A stretch of 35,314 bases of DNA from SVTX01 sp045659745. GTDB taxonomy: Bacteria; Bacillota; Clostridia; Oscillospirales; CAG-272. The translations under genes were made by a program, and so were the position numbers. The stretch is taken from the NCBI GenBank assembly GCA_045659745.1, contig JAZRCL010000044.1, positions 1-35,314 of the forward strand, read 5' to 3'. Below the pieces are notes generated by a model that saw only the letters and a program-made list of their open reading frames with translations, was not told the DNA's origin and ran no database searches. Shown one piece after another: positions 1 through 8,196 of the stretch; the first letter of the stretch is position 1, and each line of letters opens with the position of its first letter.

Positions 1-1
1 C

Positions 2-21
2 GGCGGGAGCAAGCCCCCGCC
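2..21. repeat. GC-rich palindrome at window edge
   Basis: The first bases form GGCGGG...CCCGCC with a short interior GC/GC and one A-C mismatch. From general experience, short GC-rich palindromes of this kind (GGGC..GCCC followed by CTAC) recur between genes in gut clostridia, but this copy is cut by the window start and only one is visible. It may be part of a longer intergenic repeat or a terminator remnant of an unseen neighbour. Confidence 0.35.
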
Positions 22-83
22 CTACGGCGTTGTCCATTTCAAAATATGTGTTTAAAGTTTTTTGAAAGGTTGGAGGGGTCTAA

Positions 84-128
84 GGGGGGGAAGGAGAACT
101 TTTTTCAAAAAAGTTCTCCTTCCTCCCC
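84..128. repeat. Long palindrome downstream of aspS, possible terminator
   Basis: Arms 84-105 and 107-128 are complementary over 22 positions with one mismatch/wobble (88/124). The inner 15 bp (91-105 with 107-121, AAGGAGAACTTTTTT and its complement) are perfect around a single C. It lies 15 bases past the aspS stop codon, so it probably ends that transcript. However, the T-run sits inside the hairpin and is not followed by a U-tail, so it is not a textbook intrinsic terminator. It may be a dispersed intergenic palindrome recruited as a transcript end. Confidence 0.6.
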
Positions 129-143
129 TTTTAAAACAATATC

Positions 144-1934
144 TTATTCCTCTTCAATAACCGCGATGCTGAGATCGGCAAGAGCCTTTGCGTCAGCAGG
201 AGCGGGACAGCCCGACATAAGCTCACTTGCGTTCTGTACCTTGGGGAAGGCGAGGACGTCACGGAGGCTATCCGCGCCGCTCATTACCATCGCAAGTCTA
301 TCAAGACCCATACCCGAGCCGCCGTGAGGAGGCGCGCCGTACTTGTATGCTTCAACGAGGAAGCCGAACTTCGCTTCAATTTCCTCGGGTGTCAAGCCGA
401 GTGCCTTGAACATCTTTTCCTGAAGCTGCCAGTCTGTTATACGGATAGAGCCCGAAAGAAGCTCTGTCCCGTTGAGTACCATGTCGTAGCACTTTGCTCT
501 TACTGCGCCGGGATCAGACTCAAGGAGGGGGAGACACTCCTCAAGAGGCATAGTAAAGGGGTGGTGCATTGCGTCCCAATGCTGAGTATCCTCATTCCAC
601 TCAAAGAAGGGGAACTCGGTGATCCAGAGGAAGTTGAATTTGCCCTCGGGAATCATATTTAGCTTGCGAGCGACTATCTGACGGAGAGCGCCGAGTGTGG
701 GAAGAACTACCTTGTCCTTGTCTGCGCAGATGAGCATAACGTCACCATGCTCAAGACCTACTGCTGCGTATATAGCGTTAAGCTCGTCGGGGGTCATGAA
801 TTTTGCAAAGCTACATGTAGGAGCTTCATCTACCCAACGAACGTAAGCAAGACCCTTCGCTCCAATACCCTTTGCGTGCTCTGTGAGCTTGTCTATCTCT
901 TTTCTTGTAAGAGTTGCCGCGCCGCCCTTGACGACTATTGCGCGAACACTTCCGCCGCACTCAAGAGCAGACTTGAATACAACAAACTCGGAGTTTTTAA
1001 CGCACTCGGAGATGTTCTGAATTTCAAGACCGTATCTTGTATCGGGCTTATCCGAACCGTACTTTTCCATAGCCTCGGCAAACGTGAGACGCTTCATGGG
1101 AGTTTCAATGTCGATGTTCATAACTTCTTTGAACACTCTCTTGATAAAGCCCTCGTTCATAGCCATAATGTCCTCCATGGTTGCAAAGGACATCTCAAGG
1201 TCTATCTGTGTAAACTCGGGCTGACGGTCAGCGCGGAGGTCTTCGTCACGGAAGCAACGCGCAAGCTGGATGTAGCGGTCAAAGCCCGAAAGCATCAGAA
1301 GCTGCTTGTAGATCTGGGGGGACTGAGGCAGAGCATAGAAGCTGCCCTTGTGGATACGGGAGGGAACGAGGTAGTCGCGCGCGCCCTCGGGTGTAGCCTT
1401 AATCATCATGGGGGTTTCTATCTCGTAGAAGCCGTTTTCGTAGTAATACTCACGAGCCACGCGAGCGATGTCGTGACGCATCTTGATGTTTCTCTGAAGC
1501 TCGGGGCGGCGAAGGTCGACATAACGGAACTTGAGAGCCGTCTCGTCCTTTACCTTTTTGTTGTCGTTTACCTCAAATGGAGGTGTCTGCGCCGCAGAGA
1601 GAATCTTCATGCTCTTGACGTAAATTTCAATTTTACCTGTGGAAAGATTGGGGTTGATTGCGCCCTCGCCTCTGGGGCGGACTGTTCCGTGAACGCAGAG
1701 AACGTACTCTGCGCGGCAGGAAAACGCCTTGTCAAATACCTCGCGGTCGGTCTTGTCGTCAAATGCGAGCTGGACTACGCCAGTGCGGTCGCGGAGGTCT
1801 ATAAATATGAGTGCACCGAGGTCACGCTGTCTCTGTACCCAACCCATAACGCATATTTCGTTGCCTATTTCAGACTCGGGTACCTGTCCGCAATAATAGC
1901 TTCTTTTGTCTTCGGAAGTTAAAAATTCTGCCAT
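144..1934 (-). CDS. aspS: Aspartyl-tRNA synthetase
   Basis: This is a cytoplasmic class II aminoacyl-tRNA synthetase that charges tRNA-Asp with aspartate using ATP. The 596 residues match the usual bacterial length. An N-terminal OB-fold anticodon-binding domain (about 1-105, GWVQRQRDLGALIFIDLRDR) precedes the catalytic core. Class II motif 2 is at 228-245 (FRDEDLRADRQPEFTQID), motif 3 at 541-546 (GMGLDR), and a bacterial-type GAD insertion lies between them. The ATG start has AAAGGAG just upstream. It is the last gene of a minus-strand operon, 36 bases after thiI, and is followed by a long palindrome. Whether it is discriminating or also charges tRNA-Asn cannot be decided without knowing if gatCAB is elsewhere in the genome. 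Nothing looks damaged. Confidence 0.97.
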   Translation of the reverse strand: MAEFLTSEDKRSYYCGQVPESEIGNEICVMGWVQRQRDLGALIFIDLRDRTGVVQLAFDDKTDREVFDKAFSCRAEYVLCVHGTVRPRGEGAINPNLSTGKIEIYVKSMKILSAAQTPPFEVNDNKKVKDETALKFRYVDLRRPELQRNIKMRHDIARVAREYYYENGFYEIETPMMIKATPEGARDYLVPSRIHKGSFYALPQSPQIYKQLLMLSGFDRYIQLARCFRDEDLRADRQPEFTQIDLEMSFATMEDIMAMNEGFIKRVFKEVMNIDIETPMKRLTFAEAMEKYGSDKPDTRYGLEIQNISECVKNSEFVVFKSALECGGSVRAIVVKGGAATLTRKEIDKLTEHAKGIGAKGLAYVRWVDEAPTCSFAKFMTPDELNAIYAAVGLEHGDVMLICADKDKVVLPTLGALRQIVARKLNMIPEGKFNFLWITEFPFFEWNEDTQHWDAMHHPFTMPLEECLPLLESDPGAVRAKCYDMVLNGTELLSGSIRITDWQLQEKMFKALGLTPEEIEAKFGFLVEAYKYGAPPHGGSGMGLDRLAMVMSGADSLRDVLAFPKVQNASELMSGCPAPADAKALADLSIAVIEEE

Positions 1935-1970
1935 TTTAGTTCTCCTTTATATTGTCGTTAAACGTAATTT

Positions 1971-3152
1971 TTATATTTCAGCCTCAGCCTTTATTGTGTA
2001 CTCTGTGGCAAGGGCTTCCTCGACGAGCGCGTCAAAGTCAAGCTTTTGCTCCTGAATGAGTACCTTTGAAAGCTCGGGTTTTGTTCTGGGGTGACGGGGG
2101 GTGAAGACTGTGCAGCAGTCCTCGTAAGGCTCGATAGACTTTTCAAAAGTGTCTATCTTGCGCGCTATCGTGACTATTTCTTCCTTGTCCATACCAATGC
2201 AGGGACGGAGGATGGGAAGACTTGCCGCGTTTTCGGTGACGGTTATCGCCTCAAGCGTCTGTGATGCCACCTGACCGAGACTCTCGCCGGTGATAAGACA
2301 GCGGCACTTGTGCTTTTCTGCCACCTTTGACGCAATAGTCATCATATATCTGCGGAGTAGGAGTGTGAAATAATCCTCCTCGCAGTGCTTTGCTATTTCT
2401 TCCTGAATGTGAGTCAGGGAAATGACGTGTACGTAGATCTCGCCCGAGTACGCCGCAACCTTGCGCGCCAAGTCAATGACCTTTTCTCTTGCAAGCTCAC
2501 TTGTATAGGGGAAGGATTCAAAGTGTACGGCTTCAATATGGAGTCCGCGCTTGGACATCATGTACGCCGCAACGGGAGAGTCGATACCTCCCGAGAGAAG
2601 CACGAGTCCGTTTCCTGCGCTGCCTACTGGCATTCCGCCAGCACCCTTGAACTGTCCTGCGTGGAGATATGCGGCAGTTTCACGAATCTCTACCTTTACC
2701 ACCACGTCGGGAGTGTGGACGTTGACCTTTATTCTGCCGTCCATAGCCGAGAGAATCTCTCCGCCGACTATCTGCGACAGATCCATCGAGTTGTAGGGGA
2801 AGCGTTTATCGCTTCGCTTGCCCTCAACCTTGAAGGTTTTGCAGTCTGAGAGGAATTCGGGGATATATTCTCTTGCAACGCGCTTTATGTCGTCGATATT
2901 TTTCTCGCAAACAGCCGCACGGCTCACCGCCGCGATGCCAAAGGTGTGCATTGCGGACTCGAACATTCCGTCAAGATCGCACTGCTCGTCAAGCGGCTTT
3001 ATGTATATCGTGCTTTGCGCGCGGGTTATTTCAAAATGACCGTGCTTTTTTGCTCTATCCTTGAGCTGACGGCAGAGCATATCCTCAAAGAACTTTTTGT
3101 TCGCGCCCTTGAGAACTATCTCGCCGTATTTGCACAAAATTATTTCATTCAT
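1971..3152 (-). CDS. thiI: tRNA 4-thiouridine synthase ThiI
   Basis: ThiI adenylates and thiolates U8 of tRNA and, in many bacteria, also takes part in thiazole synthesis for thiamine. At 393 residues this is the short Gram-positive form without the C-terminal rhodanese domain. The N-terminal NFLD and THUMP regions span about 1-165. The PP-loop ATP pyrophosphatase motif SGGIDS is at 187-192 in the context GLVLLSGGIDSPVAAYMMSK. The conserved GESLGQVASQTLEAI stretch follows in the C-terminal half. In rhodanese-less forms sulfur is usually supplied by a cysteine desulfurase (NifZ/IscS type), which is not in this window. The gene starts 12 bases after the exonuclease gene on the same strand and is followed by aspS, so all three are probably co-transcribed and share a tRNA/RNA theme. 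Confidence 0.95.
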   Translation of the reverse strand: MNEIILCKYGEIVLKGANKKFFEDMLCRQLKDRAKKHGHFEITRAQSTIYIKPLDEQCDLDGMFESAMHTFGIAAVSRAAVCEKNIDDIKRVAREYIPEFLSDCKTFKVEGKRSDKRFPYNSMDLSQIVGGEILSAMDGRIKVNVHTPDVVVKVEIRETAAYLHAGQFKGAGGMPVGSAGNGLVLLSGGIDSPVAAYMMSKRGLHIEAVHFESFPYTSELAREKVIDLARKVAAYSGEIYVHVISLTHIQEEIAKHCEEDYFTLLLRRYMMTIASKVAEKHKCRCLITGESLGQVASQTLEAITVTENAASLPILRPCIGMDKEEIVTIARKIDTFEKSIEPYEDCCTVFTPRHPRTKPELSKVLIQEQKLDFDALVEEALATEYTIKAEAEI

Positions 3153-3164
3153 GTTGTAATCCTT

Positions 3165-4253
3165 TTAGTTATAGTAATTGGGGAACAATGCTTCCCAGAC
3201 CTTCATGCATGCGATGGTGTCCGCGATAGAGGAGTGGGGGATGCCGTCCCATTCAATGCCAAGACATTCCATAGCATCTGTCAAAGACGCGTGAACGAGA
3301 TCGGGGTGATGCTCGTGGATATAGCGGACGTATTCGTTCGCGCAGCAGCGGGTCTTTTTGTGAAGATTATCGCGCTCTGCCTCCGTGTCATATATGTATT
3401 TTATATGACTGTAATCGGTGGAAACGCCGTAAGCTATGAGGTTGTCCGCGTCTGCGAAAATTCTTTTTATTTCGGGGATGAGGTCGTCAAGGGAAGGGGA
3501 GTCAGCTACCATTTCGGGAGTTATGCCGTGAATCTTTTCGGTCTGCTTCCACTTTTTCTTGTGCGCGGGCTTTACAAACGTGTCCATAATGACTGTGCCC
3601 TCGCCATCGACGATGGAGATGGAGATTATCTCGTCGTGCACGTACACGCCCGTAAGTTCAAGGTCAAAGAACAAAACTCTTTTTCTGTCCATGCCGTAAT
3701 GCTGACTTCTGTAAATATCGCCCTCTGCGCGACGGATTGCGAGATCCTCCTCAAAGCACGCGCGGCAGAGCTTGCGTCTGTATCTGACGTCGCGGCCACA
3801 CTTGACGCAGTTAAGTGGCAGGCGGGTGGCTGTCTTTTTGTCGTAAAAATAAAGTGTCGTGCCGTCGCCCTTTATCGTGAACGCAACTGGCTCCTCGGAT
3901 ACCTCATAATGCATCTGGGCAAGTCTTTCCTTGGTGTAGAAGCCGCAAAGCGCCGCTCTTTTTATGCTCATACGCTCAATTTGCGTGCCGCTCTCAAGGG
4001 ACTTGACTTCCTTTTTTGCTCTGGGGTAGTACCACTGCTCCGGGGGAGCTTCGGTGACTCTTTCGGGGTCGAAATAATATATAACGCTGCCGTCCTCGGT
4101 TGTGTCAAATGCAACAGGGTCACCCGCGGGGACAAGATGCATTTGCTGGAGTACTGCTCTTGTAAGATAATTTTTTTCTCTCGCTTTTTCGGGTGTGACT
4201 CTCTTTATCGTCGCGCCAGAGCGGAGTTTAAGTGTGTTTTCTGTATTTTCCAA
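3165..4253 (-). CDS. DEDDh-family exonuclease with duplicated N-terminal module and zinc ribbon
   Basis: The C-terminal part (about 190-355) is a DnaQ/RNase T-like 3'-5' exonuclease domain. It has FFDLELTG with metal ligands D197 and E199, an exoII aspartate D280 (AYGVSTDYSHI), and exoIII H340/D345 (HSSIAD). In front is a four-cysteine zinc ribbon (C149, C152, C163, C166). Before that are two similar segments of about 55 residues (8-63 and 84-138), each with the pattern L-SG--I-R...Y...L-QMH...PVAF...DG...Y-D. The substrate is not evident; DNA or RNA 3' ends are likely for the family. It heads the exonuclease-thiI-aspS operon and has a good promoter upstream. The duplicated N-terminus is not one I recognise from known exonucleases. 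The exonuclease call is firm; any specific name (epsilon subunit, RNase T, KapD-like) would be a guess. Confidence 0.85.
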   Translation of the reverse strand: MENTENTLKLRSGATIKRVTPEKAREKNYLTRAVLQQMHLVPAGDPVAFDTTEDGSVIYYFDPERVTEAPPEQWYYPRAKKEVKSLESGTQIERMSIKRAALCGFYTKERLAQMHYEVSEEPVAFTIKGDGTTLYFYDKKTATRLPLNCVKCGRDVRYRRKLCRACFEEDLAIRRAEGDIYRSQHYGMDRKRVLFFDLELTGVYVHDEIISISIVDGEGTVIMDTFVKPAHKKKWKQTEKIHGITPEMVADSPSLDDLIPEIKRIFADADNLIAYGVSTDYSHIKYIYDTEAERDNLHKKTRCCANEYVRYIHEHHPDLVHASLTDAMECLGIEWDGIPHSSIADTIACMKVWEALFPNYYN

Positions 4254-4291
4254 AGTAATTTTACCGTCCGTTAAAAATCAATATTCATAAT

Positions 4292-4320
4292 ATTATAACA
4301 TATATTAGTTTTATTTACAA
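4292..4320 (-). promoter_or_regulatory. Sigma-A-type promoter for exonuclease-thiI-aspS
   Basis: On the minus strand TTGTAA (4315-4320), a 17-base spacer and a perfect TATAAT (4292-4297) lie about 40 bases upstream of the exonuclease start. It sits just outside the left end of the palindromic element. Confidence 0.7.
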
Positions 4321-4339
4321 TAGATTTTGAGAAATTTTG

Positions 4340-4700
4340 TGTAGTTTTTTATTGATACTTTCTGTCCACGACGACAGAAAGTATCCAAAGAACGCCGCTT
4401 AAGAAGGGGAGGGGCTTTGGTTTTGGTCTCGACGAATTGCTACGCAACTCTGCTCAACCAAAATCTGCAGACCCCCCTCGCCCTTCCTAAGAACTAACCC
4501 CACCCCTGTGTGCCTTCGGCACACGGCAACATAATAGTTTCTACGGAGAATAAATTTCCGTCTTAACTGTAATGAGCGGCGCCTGAGTAGGCGTTTGCGT
4601 AGGAGGGGATTAAAGGGGAGGGAGGAATCGCAACCTCCCTCCCCTTTTGCGGTGTTTTGGTTACTTTGTCACTGTTGACAAAGTAACATAAAGAAAAGTA
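4340..4700. repeat. MITE-like palindromic element with hairpin-tipped inverted ends
   Basis: No convincing gene lies between 4254 and 4798; most of the gap is this element. The left end carries a 13-bp hairpin (4354-4366 with 4373-4385, GATACTTTCTGTC). The right end carries a 12-bp hairpin (4660-4671 with 4676-4687, GTTACTTTGTCA). Read on the opposite strand, the right end resembles the left: hairpin, then CCAAA..AC.CCGC, then A-rich AAGGGGAGGG. The ends are therefore imperfect inverted repeats of about 60 bases. Inside are a 14-bp stem (4612-4625 with 4634-4647, GGGGAGGGAGG core), GTGTGCC-TTC-GGCACAC (4508-4524), and TTTTGGT...ACCAAAA (4421-4463). No transposase is present, so it would be non-autonomous. 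Direct target repeats are not obvious. Confidence 0.6.
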
Positions 4701-4714
4701 ATATTAAAAACCTC

Positions 4715-4743
4715 TTGCAATATCCATTTTTTTGTGTTATAAT
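4715..4743 (+). promoter_or_regulatory. Sigma-A-type promoter for the DUF512-der-obgE-ppa operon
   Basis: TTGCAA (4715-4720), a 17-base spacer and a perfect TATAAT (4738-4743) lie 55 bases before the GTG start at 4799. The promoter begins just right of the palindromic element. The same TTGCAA-17-TATAAT combination is found before rimP. Confidence 0.8.
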
Positions 4744-4798
4744 ATTATGATTAACCTATAATGGAATAGTGTGCGCAAATTATTGAGGAGGTGATTTT

Positions 4799-6109
4799 GT
4801 GGTTAAAATAATGTTTGTTGACAAAAAAAGCCGCGCGGAGCGTGCAGGCATCGCCGCAAACGACTTGCTTATATCCATAAACGATAGAGAAATAAACGAC
4901 GTTCTTGATTACAGATTTCATCTGACGAACAGCAAAATCATACTCAAATGCCGCCGCGGCAGCGAAGATTATTCCGTCGAGATAAGAAAGCAGCAGTATG
5001 ACGACATCGGGCTTGAGTTTGAAACGCCCTTGATGGACAAAAAGCACTCTTGTGAAAACAAGTGCATATTCTGCTTTATCGACCAACTTCCGAAGGGAAT
5101 GAGAAGGACGCTTTATTTCAAAGACGACGACTCTCGCCTGTCCTTCCTCCACGGCAACTATATCACGCTTACCAATCTCCACGATTCCGACATAGACCGA
5201 ATCATTGAGATGCACATCTCTCCCGTAAACATATCGGTGCATACCACAAACCCCGACCTTCGCGTGCAGATGATGCACAATAAGCGCGCGGGCGAGGTGC
5301 TTTCGTACATGAGAAAGCTTGCCGACGCGGGAATATCTCTTTGCGGTCAAATCGTGCTATGCAAGGGAATAAACGACGGCGAGGAGCTAATGCGTTCAAT
5401 GCGCGACCTGTCCGAGCTTTTCCCTGCAATGCAGAGCGTGTCAATAGTCCCCGCGGGACTTACGCGCTTCCGCGACAAGCTCTTTCCGCTTGAGCAGTAC
5501 ACAAAGGACGAAGCCGCGGCAGTCATTGATGCGGTGGATAAGTTTGCCGCCGAGTGCAAGGAAAAATACGGCGCAAGAATGTTCTTCTGTGCGGACGAGC
5601 TTTATCTGCGCGCCGAGAGGGAGCTGCCGAGCGAGGATTACTACGAGGGATACTCGCAGATAGAAAACGGCGTTGGTATGATAACGTCGCTTATGACGGA
5701 ATTTGACGAGGAGATGAATTTCCTTGACGAATATCTTGAAAACTACCAATCCCCCCGAAAGATATCAATTGCCACTGGCGCTGCGTCTTATGACACCATA
5801 AAGAAAATGGCAGTCAGACTTGAGACGGCAGTCGAGGGACTTGAGATAAACGTATATAAGATAATCAACTATTTCTTTGGAGAGAGCATTACCGTTGCGG
5901 GACTGCTCACGGGCAAGGACATGTCCGAGCAGCTCAAGGCTAAAGACTTGGGCGAGATGTTGATATTCCCCTCAAATGCGCTTCGCGCAGGGGAGGATAT
6001 TTTCCTTGACGATATGACACCCACACAACTGTCCGAGATAATCGGAGTGCCCGTAGCGCCCTCGGGTGAGTCGGGAGCCGACTTTATAAGACAAGCGCTT
6101 GAGAGATAA
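4799..6109 (+). CDS. DUF512 family radical-SAM-like protein with PDZ-like N-terminus
   Basis: This is a conserved clostridial protein of unknown function. Residues 1-62 form a small PDZ-like domain (RAERAGIAANDLLISINDR). C85, C89 and C92 give the CxxxCxxC signature that binds a [4Fe-4S] cluster in radical SAM enzymes, and the following 'FIDQLPKGMRRTLYFKDDD' block is typical of this family. The C-terminal half is the DUF512 domain (SIVPAGLTRFRDKLFPLE and beyond). The start is GTG with GAGGAGGTGAT just upstream; no better in-frame start exists. It is first in an operon with der 49 bases downstream, an association common in clostridia. The substrate and reaction are not known, so a link to ribosome or membrane biology is only suggested by the neighbours. 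Confidence 0.9.
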   Translation: MVKIMFVDKKSRAERAGIAANDLLISINDREINDVLDYRFHLTNSKIILKCRRGSEDYSVEIRKQQYDDIGLEFETPLMDKKHSCENKCIFCFIDQLPKGMRRTLYFKDDDSRLSFLHGNYITLTNLHDSDIDRIIEMHISPVNISVHTTNPDLRVQMMHNKRAGEVLSYMRKLADAGISLCGQIVLCKGINDGEELMRSMRDLSELFPAMQSVSIVPAGLTRFRDKLFPLEQYTKDEAAAVIDAVDKFAAECKEKYGARMFFCADELYLRAERELPSEDYYEGYSQIENGVGMITSLMTEFDEEMNFLDEYLENYQSPRKISIATGAASYDTIKKMAVRLETAVEGLEINVYKIINYFFGESITVAGLLTGKDMSEQLKAKDLGEMLIFPSNALRAGEDIFLDDMTPTQLSEIIGVPVAPSGESGADFIRQALER

Positions 6110-6158
6110 GTCAAGCCGTAAAATTGCAATTATCCTAACCGAAAGGATGGTATAAATA

Positions 6159-7490
6159 ATGTCAAAACCAATTATAGCAATTGTCGGACGTCCTAACGTC
6201 GGCAAAAGCACACTTTTTAACAAGCTTATAGGCGAGCGCCGTTCCATCGTCGAGGACGTGCCCGGCGTCACGCGTGACCGTATCTACGGTGAGACCGAAT
6301 GGTGCGGCAAAAAATTCATAGTCATTGACACGGGAGGAATCGAGCCTAAGAGCGACGATATAATCCTCTCGCAGATGAAGTTTCAGGCGCAGGTTGCTAT
6401 TGAGGACGCAGACGTTATCGTATTTATGTGCGACGTCCGCACAGGCCTTACCGCCAACGACCGCGATATTGCGATAATGCTCAAAAAGAGCGGAAAGCCT
6501 ATCGTACCCTGCATAAACAAGTGCGACAGCGTTGGACACCTACCTTACGAATTTTATGAGTTTTACGAGCTTGGCTTTGAGACAGAGCCCGTTGCGGTTT
6601 CGTCTGTTCACGGCTCGGGCACGGGTGACCTTCTTGATGCGTGTGTTGACGCGATTGGCGAGTGGGACTACACCGAGGAGGAGGATGAATCCGTCAAGGT
6701 CGCGGTTATAGGCAAGCCTAACGCGGGCAAGTCATCCATCATCAATAAGATGCTCGGCGAGCAGAGACTTATAGTTTCCAATATTGCCGGCACGACCAGA
6801 GACGCAGTTGACACCAAGCTTGAAAATGACTACGGCAAGTTTACCATGATAGATACCGCAGGTATCCGCCGTCAGTCCAAGATAAACGACAATATCGAAA
6901 AATACAGTGTGCTTCGCGCGCACATGGCGGTAGAGCGTGCTGACGTATGTCTTATTATGATAGACGCAGGCACGGGCATTACCGAGCAGGACGAAAAGAT
7001 TGCGGGAATCGCGCACGAGTCGGGCAAGGCGTCTATAATCGTCGTCAACAAGTGGGACTCCATTGAAAAGGACAACTCCACCGTAAACGAGTTCACTCGC
7101 AAAATAAGAGAGTCGCTCGCATATATGCCGTATGCACCCATAATGTTCGTATCCGCAAAGACGGGACAGAGAATAGGCGACCTCTTTGAGAGAATACTCT
7201 ACGTTCAGAATCAGTCCAACATGAGAATATCCACGGGTATGCTCAACGACGTGCTTGGCGAGGCGACAATGAGAACACAGCCTCCCACGGACAAGGGCAA
7301 GAGACTCAAGATATACTATATGACGCAGATAAGCGTAGCTCCCCCCACGTTCGTTATCTTCTGCAACAACGCCGAGCTTTTCCATTTCTCATACCAGAGA
7401 TATATTGAGAACTGCTTGCGCGAGACCTTTGGCTTTACGGGTACTCCCATCAAGCTGATAATCAGAGAGCGCGGAGAGAACAACTCTTAA
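6159..7490 (+). CDS. der: Ribosome biogenesis GTPase Der (EngA)
   Basis: Der is a double-GTPase that acts in the cytoplasm in late assembly of the 50S ribosomal subunit. Both G domains are intact: first P-loop GRPNVGKS at 10-17 with DTGG at 57-60 and NKCD at 120-123, second P-loop GKPNAGKS at 185-192 with DTAG and NKWD further on. A C-terminal KH-like domain follows (about 355-443). The 443-residue length is typical. GAAAGGATGG provides the ribosome binding site; it can pair weakly with ATCCT just upstream, too short a stem to call regulation. It is the second gene of the 4799-10023 operon, which also encodes the 50S-assembly GTPase ObgE two genes later. Confidence 0.97.
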   Translation: MSKPIIAIVGRPNVGKSTLFNKLIGERRSIVEDVPGVTRDRIYGETEWCGKKFIVIDTGGIEPKSDDIILSQMKFQAQVAIEDADVIVFMCDVRTGLTANDRDIAIMLKKSGKPIVPCINKCDSVGHLPYEFYEFYELGFETEPVAVSSVHGSGTGDLLDACVDAIGEWDYTEEEDESVKVAVIGKPNAGKSSIINKMLGEQRLIVSNIAGTTRDAVDTKLENDYGKFTMIDTAGIRRQSKINDNIEKYSVLRAHMAVERADVCLIMIDAGTGITEQDEKIAGIAHESGKASIIVVNKWDSIEKDNSTVNEFTRKIRESLAYMPYAPIMFVSAKTGQRIGDLFERILYVQNQSNMRISTGMLNDVLGEATMRTQPPTDKGKRLKIYYMTQISVAPPTFVIFCNNAELFHFSYQRYIENCLRETFGFTGTPIKLIIRERGENNS

Positions 7491-7500
7491 CGGAGGGAAT

Positions 7501-8172
7501 ATGAAGAATAAGCTTAACCCTACGGAAAGACTTATCAGAATCGGCTCTGTGATGGTGGCTTTGGCAATAGTAGGTATTTGCTTTGCCATAGCGAGAGTCG
7601 AGGACATTATAATAAAAATTGCGATAATATCCCTCTCGGGAATGCTCGTATTCATCGGCGGGTTGTTTATCGCGAGCGTATTGTATCTTAAGCACCACGA
7701 GACGCACAAGAAAAACTATATTCTTTACGATAAAAAGATCAAGGGCGATATACCCGTAGAGCAGGTTAATTTTGAGCTTGTAAGAGGTAAGGTGCTTGAC
7801 TATATGTCGGTATTCAGACGCGGCAAGCAGCTTTACGTCGGCGAGCTTTTCGTAGATACACCTTGGACGATAGAGGGAATGAAGACGCTTGTATGCTACG
7901 AGCTTTTATACGAGCTTGCGCAGAAAAAGGATATCGCAGGCTGCAAAAATTTCCTTGGCTACGGAGCGGAGTGCTCTGGTATATTCTCGAAACATCTTAT
8001 GGAAAACCGTGATTTTGATCTGTCTGCCAACGTTGCTAAATATTTTGCGGAATATGCGCAGAACAAGGACGCGGCGAAGGAGTTTTGCGAGTATATAGAG
8101 ACTCAAAAGTCGCATATCGAGAAAAGAGTAGTTGAGTACGTAAAGGCAAATCCCGAAAAATTCATGATGTAA
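7501..8172 (+). CDS. Unknown membrane protein between der and obgE
   Basis: I do not recognise a family for this 223-residue protein. Two hydrophobic segments lie at about 13-32 and 38-62, so it is probably anchored by an N-terminal hairpin. The remaining 160 residues are soluble and helix-rich with a basic patch after the membrane (KHHETHKKN). The C-terminal part (about 120-205) has the look of alpha-helical repeats. CGGAGGGAAT precedes the ATG, which begins 10 bases after the der stop, so translation is tightly linked. Position in a GTPase operon suggests a housekeeping membrane role but gives no function. plsY, which often follows der, is a multi-spanning enzyme and is clearly not this protein. 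Confidence 0.8.
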   Translation: MKNKLNPTERLIRIGSVMVALAIVGICFAIARVEDIIIKIAIISLSGMLVFIGGLFIASVLYLKHHETHKKNYILYDKKIKGDIPVEQVNFELVRGKVLDYMSVFRRGKQLYVGELFVDTPWTIEGMKTLVCYELLYELAQKKDIAGCKNFLGYGAECSGIFSKHLMENRDFDLSANVAKYFAEYAQNKDAAKEFCEYIETQKSHIEKRVVEYVKANPEKFMM

Positions 8173-8196
8173 TTTCACCCAAAAAGGAGTGATTAT

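Noticed and set aside
747..1922. 391-codon open frame on the plus strand opposite aspS
   Set aside because: It is fully antisense to an intact essential gene, has no ribosome binding site and a composition explained by the codon pattern of aspS.
2946..4274. 442-codon plus-strand open frame opposite thiI and the exonuclease gene
   Set aside because: It spans two real genes on the other strand, shows no recognisable domain and has no start signals.
4421..4463. A riboswitch or small RNA gene in the 4254-4798 gap
   Set aside because: The many stems are better explained by the mirrored ends of a repeat element; no riboswitch core or independent terminator with T-run was seen.
6144..6170. Hairpin ATCCT/AGGAT sequestering the der ribosome binding site
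   Set aside because: A five-base-pair stem is too weak to claim regulation.
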